A DNA stretch of 64,000 nt from Amycolatopsis rifamycinica (GCF_000695625.1 NZ_JMQI01000021.1:186001-250000); one strand, 5' to 3'; counted from the stretch's first letter, positions 35,730-44,542 are shown. Numbers and translations: made by a program. Notes: generated by a model not told the origin, from the sequence alone.

Positions 35730-38636
35730 ATGCTCCACACCGGCAGGATCCGGCGCCGGCTGCCGGCCTTGGCCTTGGCCTTGGCCGTCGCGACCGGGCT
35801 GTGCGCGGCACCGGCGTCGGCCGCACCGGCGGCGCCCGAGCACCAGGTCACGTTCGACAAGTACTCGCTCATGCTGGACGGCCGCCGCCAGGTCGTCTGG
35901 TCGGGGGAGTTCCACCCGTTCCGGCTGCCGAGCCCGGACCTGTGGCGGGACGTGCTGCAGAAGATGAAGGCCACCGGCTACACGGCGGTCTCGATCTACT
36001 TCGACTGGAACTACCACTCGCCCGCGCCCGGGGTGTACGACTTCACCGGCGTCCGGGACATGGACCGCGTCCTCGACCTCGCCGCCGAAGCGGGGCTGTA
36101 CGTCATCGCGCGGCCCGGTCCGTACATCAACGCCGAGGTCACCGGCGGCGGCTTCCCGGCGTGGCTGAGCACCCAGGCCGGCCGGGCCCGCAGCGACGCG
36201 CCGGACTACCTCGCCGCGGCCGACGAGTGGCTGACCGCCATCGACGCGATCATCGCCCGCCACCAATACACCGACGGCCGCGGCCCGGTGATCCTCTACC
36301 AGATCGAGAACGAGCTCGCCGCCACCGGAACCGCCCAGCGCAACTACGTCGCGCACCTCTACGACAAGGCCCGGGCCGACGGGATCACCGTCCCGGTCTT
36401 CCACAACGACAAGGGCCGCAACGGGATCTGGGTGCCGCCGGGCTCCGGCGTGCCCGGCACCGTCGAAGGCAAGGTGGACCTCTACGCCTTCGACGGCTAC
36501 CCCGGCGGCACCTGCCGGACCGACGCGACGCCGGGCAACCCGAACGTCGCGCCGGACTGGGGGACCTACGGGCCGGGCGGGGCGAAGGGCGGTGCGAGCG
36601 CGTCGCCGGACACGCCCGGGTTCGTCGCCGAGTTCGGCGGCGGCTGGTTCGACTACTGGGGCAGCAACGGCACCTACCCGTGTACCGCGGTGCGCCAGGG
36701 TCCGGGCTACGAACGCGTCTTTTACGGCACCAACCTGGCGAACGGCCTGACCATCCAGAACTTCTACATGACCTTCGGCGGCACGTCGTGGGGCGGGCTC
36801 CCGGCGCCGGTGGTCTACAGCTCCTACGACTACGGCGCGGCCATCGACGAAGGACGTCAGCTGCGGCCGAAGGCGTTGACGATGAAGGAGATCGGGTCGT
36901 TCCTGGCCACCGTCCCGGACCTGGCCAAAATGGACCGCGGGACGCCGGTGACGCCGTCTTCGGCCGCGGTGAAGGTCTACCACAACGTCAACCCGGACAC
37001 CGGCGTGCACTTCTACCTGCCGGTGCACTCGCCGTCGAACGCCACGACGGACGACTCCTTCACCTTCCCGCTGTCCACAGCGGACGGTGACTACACCGTG
37101 CCGCTGCGGCTGACCGGGCAGGACGCCAAGTACCTGGTGGCGAACTTCGACGTCGCGGGCCAGCACCTGGTGTACTCGACGTCGGAGCTGATGGCCCAGG
37201 CCGCCGGCACCGTGCTGCTGCACGGCAGGCCGGGGGAGGACGGCGAGACGGTGCTGCGGTACGCGACGCGGCCGCGCGTGGACGTGCTCGCCGGGGACGT
37301 CACGACGACCTGGTCCGGCGACGACCTGCGCCTGAACTACGGCCACGACGGCCTCGCGCGGGTCCGGATCAGCGGCGGCGGCCGCCCGCCGGTCACGCTG
37401 CTGCTCGCCGACGACGCCACCGCGGACACGTTCTGGCCGGTCGGCGGCCTGCTCGTCCGCGGGCCGGACCTGGTGCGGACCGCACAGGCCGGGCTGGTGC
37501 TGACCGGTGACACGAAGGCGCCGAGGGACCTCGAGGTGTGGGGTGCCCGCGGTCCGCTGCTGTGGTGGAACGGGACACCGGTGCCGGTGCGGCCCACCGC
37601 CTCCGGCAGCCTGCTCGCCCTCCGGCCGCTGCCCGGTCCCGCCGACCCGCGGCTGCCCGAGCTCACCGGCTGGCGCTCGGCGCCCGGCTCCCCGGAAGCC
37701 GAACCGGGCTACGACGATTCGGCGTGGCGACCGGCCGACCGGACCACGACGAACAGCACCACCCCGCCCCCGGCCGGGCAGCCGGTGCTGACCGCGGACG
37801 ACTACGGCTTCGGCGTCGGCGACGTCTGGTACCGCGGGCGGTTCACCGGGACGCCGGGGGAGCAGATCAGCCTCCGCTACGGCGGCGGGGGCGCCGGGCT
37901 GCTGCAGGCGTGGCTGGACGGGCAGTACCTCGGCCAGCACGTCGTGCCGTCCGCGCTGCCCGCGCCGCCGACGACCGGCACCGCGACGTTCCCCGTGCCC
38001 GAAGGGCTGCGCGGCGACGGCCCGCACGTGCTCTCGGTGATGGTCCGCAACAACGGCCACAACGAGGACGGCGGCGTCAACGACGCCCACAAGGAAGGCC
38101 GGGGGCTCATCTCCGCGTCCCTGACCGGCGTGGCGTGGAAGCTCCAGGGCGGCGCGGCGGACCCGGTGCGCGGCCCGCTCAACAGCGGCGGCCTCGCCGG
38201 CGAACGCGCGGGCCGGCACCTGCCCGGCTTCCCGGACCGCGCGTGGGCCCCGGCGGCGGTACCCGCGCCCACGGCCGATCCGGGGACCACGTGGTACCGC
38301 ACGACGTTCTCGCTGCGCGTCCCGCGGGGGCAGGACACCTCGGTGGGCCTGACGATCGGCGACCCGGCGAAGCCGCGGTCGGGTGGCCGTTACCGGGTAC
38401 TGGTGTTCCTCAACGGCTGGAACCTCGGCCAGTACATCGGGGACGTCGGGCCGCAGCACACGTTCGTGCTGCCGGCCGGGATCCTCGACCCGCACGGCCG
38501 CAACACCCTGGCCCTGGCGGTCACCAGCGACGGCGGCCCGGGCAACGGCCTGGAGCAGGTGGCGCTCACCGACCTGGGCACGGCCCGCGGCGGCGTCCCG
38601 GTCCGGCCGGTGTTCTCACCGGCCTGGCGGCCGTGA
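35730..38636 (+). CDS. Secreted beta-galactosidase (GH35)
   Basis: A 968-residue exported enzyme (signal peptide to about residue 31) with the GH35 barrel first: SGEFHPFRLPSPDLWRD, RPGPYINAEVTGGGFPAWL, acid/base Glu195 in QIENELA and nucleophile Glu301 in FVAEFGGGWFDYWG. The last 500 residues are beta-sandwich domains, with the jelly-roll phrase GRYRVLVFLNGWNLGQYIGD near the end as in large GH35 enzymes. In this locus it would remove galactose from the galactan side chains of rhamnogalacturonan I. Its 3' end overlaps an amidohydrolase remnant on the other strand by about 20 bp. Confidence 0.92.
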   Translation: MLHTGRIRRRLPALALALAVATGLCAAPASAAPAAPEHQVTFDKYSLMLDGRRQVVWSGEFHPFRLPSPDLWRDVLQKMKATGYTAVSIYFDWNYHSPAPGVYDFTGVRDMDRVLDLAAEAGLYVIARPGPYINAEVTGGGFPAWLSTQAGRARSDAPDYLAAADEWLTAIDAIIARHQYTDGRGPVILYQIENELAATGTAQRNYVAHLYDKARADGITVPVFHNDKGRNGIWVPPGSGVPGTVEGKVDLYAFDGYPGGTCRTDATPGNPNVAPDWGTYGPGGAKGGASASPDTPGFVAEFGGGWFDYWGSNGTYPCTAVRQGPGYERVFYGTNLANGLTIQNFYMTFGGTSWGGLPAPVVYSSYDYGAAIDEGRQLRPKALTMKEIGSFLATVPDLAKMDRGTPVTPSSAAVKVYHNVNPDTGVHFYLPVHSPSNATTDDSFTFPLSTADGDYTVPLRLTGQDAKYLVANFDVAGQHLVYSTSELMAQAAGTVLLHGRPGEDGETVLRYATRPRVDVLAGDVTTTWSGDDLRLNYGHDGLARVRISGGGRPPVTLLLADDATADTFWPVGGLLVRGPDLVRTAQAGLVLTGDTKAPRDLEVWGARGPLLWWNGTPVPVRPTASGSLLALRPLPGPADPRLPELTGWRSAPGSPEAEPGYDDSAWRPADRTTTNSTTPPPAGQPVLTADDYGFGVGDVWYRGRFTGTPGEQISLRYGGGGAGLLQAWLDGQYLGQHVVPSALPAPPTTGTATFPVPEGLRGDGPHVLSVMVRNNGHNEDGGVNDAHKEGRGLISASLTGVAWKLQGGAADPVRGPLNSGGLAGERAGRHLPGFPDRAWAPAAVPAPTADPGTTWYRTTFSLRVPRGQDTSVGLTIGDPAKPRSGGRYRVLVFLNGWNLGQYIGDVGPQHTFVLPAGILDPHGRNTLALAVTSDGGPGNGLEQVALTDLGTARGGVPVRPVFSPAWRP

Positions 38637-38983
38637 GAGGGCTGTCGTCCGGTGGACGATGTGGCCCGCCTTGACGACCAGGTCGCGCGGAGGCCGCGTC
38701 ACCACGGCGTGGGCCGGGGTCTCCGCGCCGACCACGACGAGGTCCGCGGACGCGCACTCGGCGAGGCCGTAGCCGGCCAGGCCGAGCGCGCGGGCCCCGC
38801 CGTGGGTGACCGCTTCCAGGGCCGGCTCGATGTCCTCGTCGCGGCGGAAGGTGCTGCGGTAGGCCAGGTGCATCGCCCGGTCGAGGAGGTCGCCGCTGCC
38901 GTACGGGCCGTCGCGGACCAGGAGGTCGCCGGGCCGCCGGCGCCCCAGGGACGGCCGTCGCGCAGCAGGAGTCCGGGCATCAT
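38616..38983 (-). pseudogene. Remnant of an amidohydrolase (cytosine-deaminase-like) with internal deletion
   Basis: From ATG 38983 (GAGGAG upstream) the sequence reads MMPGLLLRDGRPWGAGG, an amidohydrolase N-terminus. After a one-base frame change it reads GDLLVRDG and jumps directly to PYGSGDLLDRAMHLAYRST, EAVTHGGARALGLAGYG and SADLVVVGAETPAHAVV, the C-terminal end of cytosine-deaminase-type enzymes. The metal-binding barrel in between (roughly 250-300 residues) is missing. The gene is therefore dead. Confidence 0.75.
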
Positions 38984-39038
38984 CGCTCCTCACGGTCGAT
39001 TCCGAGCCGGGCAGCCGCGGGCGGCGGACGACAGGGGC

Positions 39039-39064
39039 GTTTGGCCCCGCCGGTGGCGGGGTAG
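39039..39064 (+). promoter_or_regulatory. SigB-type promoter of the STAS gene
   Basis: GTTT (39039-39042), 16 bp, GGGTAG (39059-39064) fits the GNNT-N14-16-GGGTA pattern of actinomycete stress sigma factors. A 7-bp GC hairpin (CCCCGCC/GGCGGGG, 39045-39061) overlaps the spacer. The start codon is about 40 bp downstream. Confidence 0.5.
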
Positions 39065-39105
39065 GAGGTGATCGACTGTTGTTGATCCGTGGAAGGAGCA
39101 CCTCG

Positions 39106-39465
39106 ATGAGCGCCCTCGACCTGTCCGCGCTGCTGCTGACCGCGACGACCGCGGAGCCCCGCCCGGGAACGCTGCGCGTGACGGTCACGGGCGAAATCGA
39201 CATGGCGACCCGCCCCCGGCTCGACGAGGAACTGGACCGCGCGGTCGCGGCACAGCCGCAGCGGCTGGTGGTCGACCTGCTGGGCGTGGGCTTCTGCGGC
39301 GTGACGGGCGTGGCGTCGCTGGGCCGCCTGCGGGCCCGCTGCGCGGACGCCGGGATCGACCTGGCGCTGAAGCCCTCCCCGGTCGTGCGCCGGGCGCTGG
39401 ACCTCGCCGCGGTCGGCCCGCTGTTCCGGATGGAAGGCCGCCCGGAGCGGCTCGTCGCCCAGTGA
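39106..39465 (+). CDS. STAS-domain anti-anti-sigma factor-like protein
   Basis: A 119-residue single STAS domain (GTLRVTVTGEIDMATRPRLDEEL; LVVDLLGVGFCGVTGVASLGR). Proteins of this kind release sigma factors by binding their anti-sigma kinases and are controlled by phosphorylation of a serine in the D-S-S-G loop. Here the loop reads C-G-V-T-G: the aspartate is lost and a threonine stands in place of the phosphorylated serine. GGAAGGAG precedes the ATG, and a SigB-type promoter lies upstream, so a stress-sigma feedback role is plausible. Its last codons lie in the first unit of the repeat at 39451. Confidence 0.85.
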   Translation: MSALDLSALLLTATTAEPRPGTLRVTVTGEIDMATRPRLDEELDRAVAAQPQRLVVDLLGVGFCGVTGVASLGRLRARCADAGIDLALKPSPVVRRALDLAAVGPLFRMEGRPERLVAQ

Positions 39466-39705
39466 CGGGCGGCGCTCGCCGGTCGCCGCGCGGGTAAGAC
39501 GCTGCCTGGGGTGTGGGTCATCGGCCGGTGACCGGCGGCCCGTCGCCTACTGACGGGCGCGCTCGCCGGTCGCTACTCGGTAGGACGCTGCCCGCGGTTT
39601 GAGCCATCGGCCGGTGATTGGCGGCTCGTCGCCCAGTGACGGGCGGCGCCCGCCGGTCGGTAGGACACGGCCCGGGATGTGGGTCATCGGCCGGTGACCG
39701 GCGGT
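39451..39705. repeat. Three imperfect tandem units (89, 86, 80 bp) spanning a gene junction
   Basis: Units 39451-39539, 39540-39625 and 39626-39705 share a beginning (YCGTCGCCYASTGACGGGCG) and an end (CATCGGCCGGTGAYYGGCGG). The first unit begins in the last codons of the STAS gene (CTC GTC GCC CAG TGA), and the third unit ends in the last codons of the convergent SARP-like gene. Every unit carries a copy of both gene ends. Confidence 0.85.
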
Positions 39706-41804
39706 CCGGCGAACGTCCGGGCCTCCTCGTCGGCCGCCGCCAGCTCGCGATCCGCGGCTGCGGCGTCTCCCGGCCCGCCGCGGCGGAGCAGGGCCTCGGC
39801 ATGCCGGCGGCGCGAAAACACCACCGCGGGCCAGTGCGCCAAGGCCAGGTTGTGCCGCACCGCGGCCCGCAGGTGCGTCACCGCCCGGTCCGGGTCGCCG
39901 GCGGTGAGGGCCGTCGTCCCGAGCGGGTGGTGGACCGACCCGAAGCACGCGATGCCCAGGCTCGCCATCGCGGGCAGGTGGCCGAACGGCGCCAGCAGCT
40001 CGTGGATCCGCACCGCCGTCGCGCCGTCGTCCAGCAGGTAGGCCGTTTCCGCGGCGCCGCACAGGGAAGTCAGCCAGGTGCTCGACCGCGGGAGCGCCCC
40101 CAGATCTTGGCCGCACAGCCGGGCCAGCGCGCCCGCGGCCGTGCGGCGGTCGCCGGCCGAAGCCGCCGCCACCGCGAGCGCCGCGTAGTAGGAGTTGTCG
40201 ATCGGGCTGAGCGTCGGTGAGTGCATCAGCCCGTCCAGCACCGGCACGAGCTCCCCGAGCCGGCCCTGGAACCACCGGATCGCCACCAGCTGCGCGCCGT
40301 ACCAGCCGAGCGCGTCGAGGTCGCCCGCGGCCCGGCCGGCCTCGACGCAGGCCTGCGCCCCCGCTTCGGCCTTGCCGAACCGGCCGGCCCGGATGGCCAG
40401 CATGACCTTGAGCGCGTCGGCGACGAACCCCGCCGCCAGGTGCCTGCGCTCGGCCAGCAGGTCGTCGAGTTCGCCGAGCCGCCGCTCGGCGTGCGGATCG
40501 CCGGCCAGGAACCGGTCGACGGTGTCCCACAGCACGCCCATCACCAGGTCGGTGCGGCGTCCCGAGCGGCCGCTCACCCCGACGAGCTCGGTCGCGAGTG
40601 CCTGCCGCAGCCGGGCGTGGCCGGGGCCGAGCAGGCAGTGGTGGGCCAGGCTCAGCGCCTCGGCGTGCGCCACCGGGTCGCCCGCCGCCCGCGTCCGCTC
40701 GGCCGCCGCGAGCACCCGGTGGTGCGTGCCGGCCTCGTAGTCCAGCTCGGCCGCGAGCCGGGCCTGGAGCCGGTGGCCCAGCGTCGAGCCGGGATCGGCC
40801 CGCTCCAGCGCGTACCGCAGGCGGGTCAGCAGCGACGCCGCCGCGACGGCCGTCCGGTGCTCGTGCACCCACACCCCGCCGAGGCCGAGGGCCGCGCGGG
40901 CGAGCGCGGGGGCGTCCCCGGCCTGCTCGGCCCGGACGTAGGCGGTTTCGAAGTGCTCCCGGCCGGTCCGGAGATCGCCGTCCTCGAGCAGTGCGTGCTC
41001 GCCGGCGGTGAGGGCGTCGTCCGGGCCGGTCACCACGGCGGTGGCGCGGGCCGCCAGCAGCGCCGGGTCGTGCGCGAGCACCCGGCGGTGCACCCGCGCC
41101 AGCACCGGTGACGGCTCCACCCCGGCGGCGGTGATCAGCCCGTGCCGGGCCCGGCGGAACGCTTCCAGCGCGTCGCTCTGCCGCCCGGCCCGGTAAAGCG
41201 CCGTCATCAACTGCGCCCACAGCCGTTCGTGGCCGGGGAACGCGGCGGTCAGCGCCTCCAGCTCGGCGATCAGCCCGGCGTCCTCCCCGGTCGCGAGGTC
41301 GGCGTCGATCCGGTCCTGGACGGCGTCGTGGCGCAGCCGGTCGAGCCGCATGCCCTCCGCGGCCAGGGTTTCCACGCCGCCGAACTCCTCGTAGGCCGCG
41401 TGGCCCCGCCACAGCGTCAACGCGCAGGCCAGGCGCTCCCGGGCGGCGGCGGGCTCCCCGGCGGCCAGTACCCGGCGGCCCTCGGCGGCGAGCCGTTCGA
41501 ACCGCGCGGCGTCGAGGGCCTGCGGCGCCAGGTGCAGCACGTACCCCGGCGGCCGGGTGCGGATCACCTCCGGGCCCACCGTGGCGCGCAGCCGCGAGAG
41601 GTAGGTCCGCACGGTGCGGCCGGCGTGCGCCGGTGCCTCCTCGCCCCACAACGCCCGGCCCAGCGCGGCCACGCTGACGACGCGGCCCGCCTCCGCGGCC
41701 AGCACCGCCAGCAGGGTCCGCAGGCGCGGCCCGCCGACGTCCCGCGGCTCGCCGTCCAGCCGCACTTCGAACGGTCCCAGCACCCCGAGGTCCACCCCGC
41801 CCAT
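39684..41804 (-). CDS. SARP-type regulator with BTAD and C-terminal helical repeats
   Basis: A 706-residue regulator. Winged-helix domain (residues 5-95: LGVLGPFEVRLDGEPRDVGG, RTYLSRLRATVG) and BTAD (about 100-245: RERLACALTLWRGHAAYEEF, HERLWAQLMTALYRAGRQSD) are clear. No P-loop follows; the rest is alpha-helical TPR-like repeats. This makes it shorter than the AfsR-type proteins at 10241 and 48330. The last residues PPVTGR and stop are encoded in the third repeat unit, so the C-terminus was set by the duplication. Its target is unknown. Confidence 0.85.
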   Translation of the reverse strand: MGGVDLGVLGPFEVRLDGEPRDVGGPRLRTLLAVLAAEAGRVVSVAALGRALWGEEAPAHAGRTVRTYLSRLRATVGPEVIRTRPPGYVLHLAPQALDAARFERLAAEGRRVLAAGEPAAARERLACALTLWRGHAAYEEFGGVETLAAEGMRLDRLRHDAVQDRIDADLATGEDAGLIAELEALTAAFPGHERLWAQLMTALYRAGRQSDALEAFRRARHGLITAAGVEPSPVLARVHRRVLAHDPALLAARATAVVTGPDDALTAGEHALLEDGDLRTGREHFETAYVRAEQAGDAPALARAALGLGGVWVHEHRTAVAAASLLTRLRYALERADPGSTLGHRLQARLAAELDYEAGTHHRVLAAAERTRAAGDPVAHAEALSLAHHCLLGPGHARLRQALATELVGVSGRSGRRTDLVMGVLWDTVDRFLAGDPHAERRLGELDDLLAERRHLAAGFVADALKVMLAIRAGRFGKAEAGAQACVEAGRAAGDLDALGWYGAQLVAIRWFQGRLGELVPVLDGLMHSPTLSPIDNSYYAALAVAAASAGDRRTAAGALARLCGQDLGALPRSSTWLTSLCGAAETAYLLDDGATAVRIHELLAPFGHLPAMASLGIACFGSVHHPLGTTALTAGDPDRAVTHLRAAVRHNLALAHWPAVVFSRRRHAEALLRRGGPGDAAAADRELAAADEEARTFAGPPVTGR

Positions 41805-41994
41805 GCCCGCCCCTCCGCGACGCGGGTATCCCGCGCGCTCCGCGTACAGGAGCGGGCCGGACCGCTCCGGATACGTCCGACGTCCGGGTTGACGTCCGTC
41901 GACGAAGTGTCGACGGATTGTCGACGGGCGCTGCGAGGCTCGGCAGGCGCGGACCGGGAGGGTCCGCGGTCACCGGTTCTTCGGGAGGAAGTCC

Positions 41995-42438
41995 ATGAAA
42001 CGCATGATTCGGGGTCTCGCACCGGTTTTCGCCCTCGCGGCGACGGGTGCGGCGGTGCTGACGGGCGCACCGGCGGCGACCGCCGCGCCGGCGCACAGCG
42101 CGGCGGTCCTCGAGGTGAAAAGTGCGACGTGGGGCCAGCTGCACGTCGGAGATTGCCAGCAGGACAACGGCACCATCGTCATCCGGTCGGACGGCACGGG
42201 CGACTGGAGCGCGACCACGCTGACCTACCAGACGCACTCCGGCGACGTCTGGCACTCCAGCTTCGACTTCAAGACCACGGCCGGGACCAAGCTGTTCTCG
42301 GCGGGCACGTTCGACAGCCCGCGGATGGACGACGGCAACCCGCCGCCGCGCTACCCGTGGAGCAAGCACTTCACCTACGACGCGTCGCTCTTCGGCGCGG
42401 TCAACATCTTCAAGACCATCCAGCACTCGAGCTGCTGA
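41995..42438 (+). CDS. Small secreted protein of unknown function
   Basis: A 147-residue protein: signal peptide MKRMIRGLAPVFALAATGAAVL... cut near residue 31, then a beta-rich domain with two cysteines (GDCQQDNG and HSSC at the very end) that could form a disulfide. Phrases such as TWGQLHVGDCQQDNGTIVIR and SDGTGDWSATTLTYQTHSGD recall the secreted DUF6294 group of actinomycetes; I am not certain of that assignment. GGGAGGAAG precedes the ATG, and a strong hairpin terminator follows 13 nt after the stop. Confidence 0.75.
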   Translation: MKRMIRGLAPVFALAATGAAVLTGAPAATAAPAHSAAVLEVKSATWGQLHVGDCQQDNGTIVIRSDGTGDWSATTLTYQTHSGDVWHSSFDFKTTAGTKLFSAGTFDSPRMDDGNPPPRYPWSKHFTYDASLFGAVNIFKTIQHSSC

Positions 42439-42451
42439 ACCGGGGTGAGAG

Positions 42452-42487
42452 CCGCACTGGGTCACGGTCCGCCAGGGCCCAGTGCGG
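42452..42487. terminator. Terminator hairpin after the small secreted gene
   Basis: CCGCACTGGG (42452-42461) pairs perfectly with CCCAGTGCGG (42478-42487) across a 16-nt loop, starting 13 nt after the stop codon at 42438. Confidence 0.75.
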
Positions 42488-42677
42488 TGCCCGCGACCGC
42501 CCCGCCGGGGCGGGGCTCCTTCAGCTCGACGAACACCGCGTGCGACGGCGTGGCGCCGACGTTCTCCCCCGAGTGCTCCTGGGCGGCGACCCAGCGCACC
42601 GCGGCGGCGGGCAGTTCCACGCCGACCTCACGGCCGCCGGCGGAGATCCGGCGGCTGAACGCGCTCAGCGTGACCAT
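42462..42677 (-). pseudogene. C-terminal fragment of a cupin-fold protein
   Basis: From Met (42677) the frame reads VTLSAFSRR, VELPAAAVRWVAAQEHSGEN and VGATPSHAVFVELKEP, the second half of a small single-domain cupin. The N-terminal half with the first cupin motif is missing, and the fragment stops against a TetR remnant on the other strand. Confidence 0.65.
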
Positions 42678-42686
42678 CACCGTACA

Positions 42687-43203
42687 CGCGAGGCGCTGGT
42701 CGCGGCGGCGCACGAACTGCTCGCGAACGGCGTCTCGCCGACGGTCGAGGACTCCCGCACCACGGCCTACCGCGACTTCCCGAACCAGCGCCCTGCTGCT
42801 GGCGGCGTACCCGGAAATCGACGACGACGCGGGCCTGCTGCCCCCGGACGCGCCCGCCGACCCGGCCGCCCGCCTCGACCTGGTGATGGCGGCGTTCCTC
42901 GCGTTCACCCTGCGCTGGGAGCCGCAGCTGCGGGCGCAGCTGCGGCTGTCCCTGGAGCCCGGCGCGCCGCAACCGGTGCTGCGGCGCGGCCGGGCGATCC
43001 GCTGGATCGAGCAGGCACTCGCCCCCTTGGCGGAGACGCACGACGTCCACGCGCTGGCCGTGGCCATCCGCTCGGCCACCGGCATCGAGTCCCTGGTGTG
43101 GCTGACCGACATCGGCGGCCTCGACCGCCCCCACGCGGCCGAGGTCCTGGCCGGCTCGGCCCGCGCGATCCTGCGCGCGGCCCTCGACCCGGGGGCTAGC
43201 TGA
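42687..43203 (+). pseudogene. Degraded TetR-family regulator
   Basis: The sequence reads REALVAAAHELLANGVSPTVEDSRTTAYRDFPNQR in one frame and continues ALLLAAYPEIDDDAGLLPPD in another, then an intact C-terminal ligand domain to the stop at 43203. There is no start codon in front, about eight residues of the helix-turn-helix are deleted (between VED and SRTTAY), and a frame change follows NQR near 42792. It abuts the cupin fragment, so both appear to have decayed together. Confidence 0.75.
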
Positions 43204-43609
43204 CCGGCACCGTCGCGGTGCAGGACACGGTGCCGTTGTCGAACGTCGCCGACGCCATGCCCTCGTACATGGTCGGCACGGCGGTGGTCGTCGGCGTCGT
43301 GAAGGTGGTGCTCCCGGTCGTCGCCGACGTCTGGGAGTACACCGTGCGCGTCGTCGATCCGGTGCGGTAGGAAATCCGCAGGGCGACCGTGCCCGTGGCG
43401 TCGCCGATGTACGGCCCCGACGTGGTGTACCCGCCGAGGATGCGGTGGTAGCCGCCGACGGTCTCGTACCGGAGCGTGAACGTGCCGCTGTAGTCGGTCG
43501 CGTGGCAGATGGCCGTCCGCTGCACGATCGTGGCCGCCTGCGCCGGGGTCACCAGCACCGTCGCGCCGGCCACCAGCGCCAGCAGGCCGGCTTGTACCGC
43601 AGTCTTCAT
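43196..43609 (-). CDS. Small secreted protein of unknown function
   Basis: A 137-residue protein: signal peptide MKTAVQAGLLALVAGATVLVTPAQA-A (cut near residue 23), then a Thr/Ser-rich, beta-strand-like domain with two cysteines (TAICHATDYSG and GTVSCTATVPVS) likely to be disulfide-linked. Nothing identifies its function. Start ATG 43609 has GGGAGGAAG upstream; the longer frame has no better start. It overlaps the end of the TetR remnant by 8 bp. Confidence 0.75.
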   Translation of the reverse strand: MKTAVQAGLLALVAGATVLVTPAQAATIVQRTAICHATDYSGTFTLRYETVGGYHRILGGYTTSGPYIGDATGTVALRISYRTGSTTRTVYSQTSATTGSTTFTTPTTTAVPTMYEGMASATFDNGTVSCTATVPVS

Positions 43610-43758
43610 TTTCTTCCTCCCTCGGTCCACCCGACATCCTGCCCGGTACCGCTTCCGTTCCGCTTCCCCTTTACGCGGCACGCGGGTCGCCCGGTCGCGG
43701 ACGGCACCGCCGTCGGGTTAGATCTGCGGTGGTCGCCCCCGAAATCCGAAGGAGCCCG

Positions 43759-44538
43759 ATGGCGGTGCTGGTCGTGGCGGCGGCGGTGCTCGGCCTGCTC
43801 GTCGGGTCGTTCCTCAACGTCGTCGTCCACCGGGTGCCGCGCGGCGAGTCGGTGGTGCGGCCGCCGTCGCGCTGCCCGGCCTGCGGGGAGGGCATCAGGG
43901 CCCGGCACAACGTCCCCGTCCTCGGCTGGCTCGTCCTGCGCGGCCGGTGCGCGGGCTGCGGGACCCGGATCAGCGTCCGGTACCCGCTGGTCGAGCTCGG
44001 CACCGCCGTGCTGTTCGCGCTGCTGGCCCTGCGGCTCGGCCCGCCGGACCTGCCGGCGTTCCTGTACTTCGGCGCGATCGGGATCGCACTGGCCCTGATC
44101 GACCTCGACTGCCGCCGCCTGCCGAACGCGATCGTGCTGCCGTCGTACCCGGTCCTGCTGGTGCTGCTGACGGCGTCGGCCTGGTGGCGCGGCGACTGGG
44201 GGTCCCTCGCCCGCGCCGGCATCGGCGGCGCCGCCCTCTTCGCGTTCTACCTCCTCCTCGCGCTGGCCTACCCGGCGGGCATGGGCTTCGGCGATGTCCG
44301 GCTCGCGGGCATCCTCGGCGGAATCCTCGCCTACCTGTCCTGGCCGGCGCTGCTGATCGGGGCGTTCGGCGGGTTCCTGCTCGGCGCGGTCGCCGGCGTC
44401 GTCGTGCTGGCGACCGGCAAGGGCGGCCGCAAGACGGCGCTGCCGTTCGGGCCGTTCATGATCGCCGCCGCCCTGGCGGCCGTCTTCGCGGCCGGCCCGC
44501 TCGGCCAGGCCTACCAGCGGCTGACCGGCCTGGCCTGA
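43759..44538 (+). CDS. Prepilin peptidase (type IV leader peptidase, A24 family)
   Basis: A 259-residue polytopic membrane aspartyl protease that cleaves and methylates type IV or Tad-type prepilins. Zinc-binding cysteine pairs are present (CPAC 39-42, CAGC 64-67), and the two catalytic aspartates lie in LIDLDCRRLPN (Asp115) and the GxGD motif GMGFGDVRL (Asp179). It is a full-length bifunctional type with the N-terminal methylase domain. AAGGAG precedes the ATG. No pilus assembly genes are adjacent, but a decayed surface-type gene lies convergently 4 bp downstream. Confidence 0.92.
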   Translation: MAVLVVAAAVLGLLVGSFLNVVVHRVPRGESVVRPPSRCPACGEGIRARHNVPVLGWLVLRGRCAGCGTRISVRYPLVELGTAVLFALLALRLGPPDLPAFLYFGAIGIALALIDLDCRRLPNAIVLPSYPVLLVLLTASAWWRGDWGSLARAGIGGAALFAFYLLLALAYPAGMGFGDVRLAGILGGILAYLSWPALLIGAFGGFLLGAVAGVVVLATGKGGRKTALPFGPFMIAAALAAVFAAGPLGQAYQRLTGLA

Positions 44539-44542
44539 GCCG

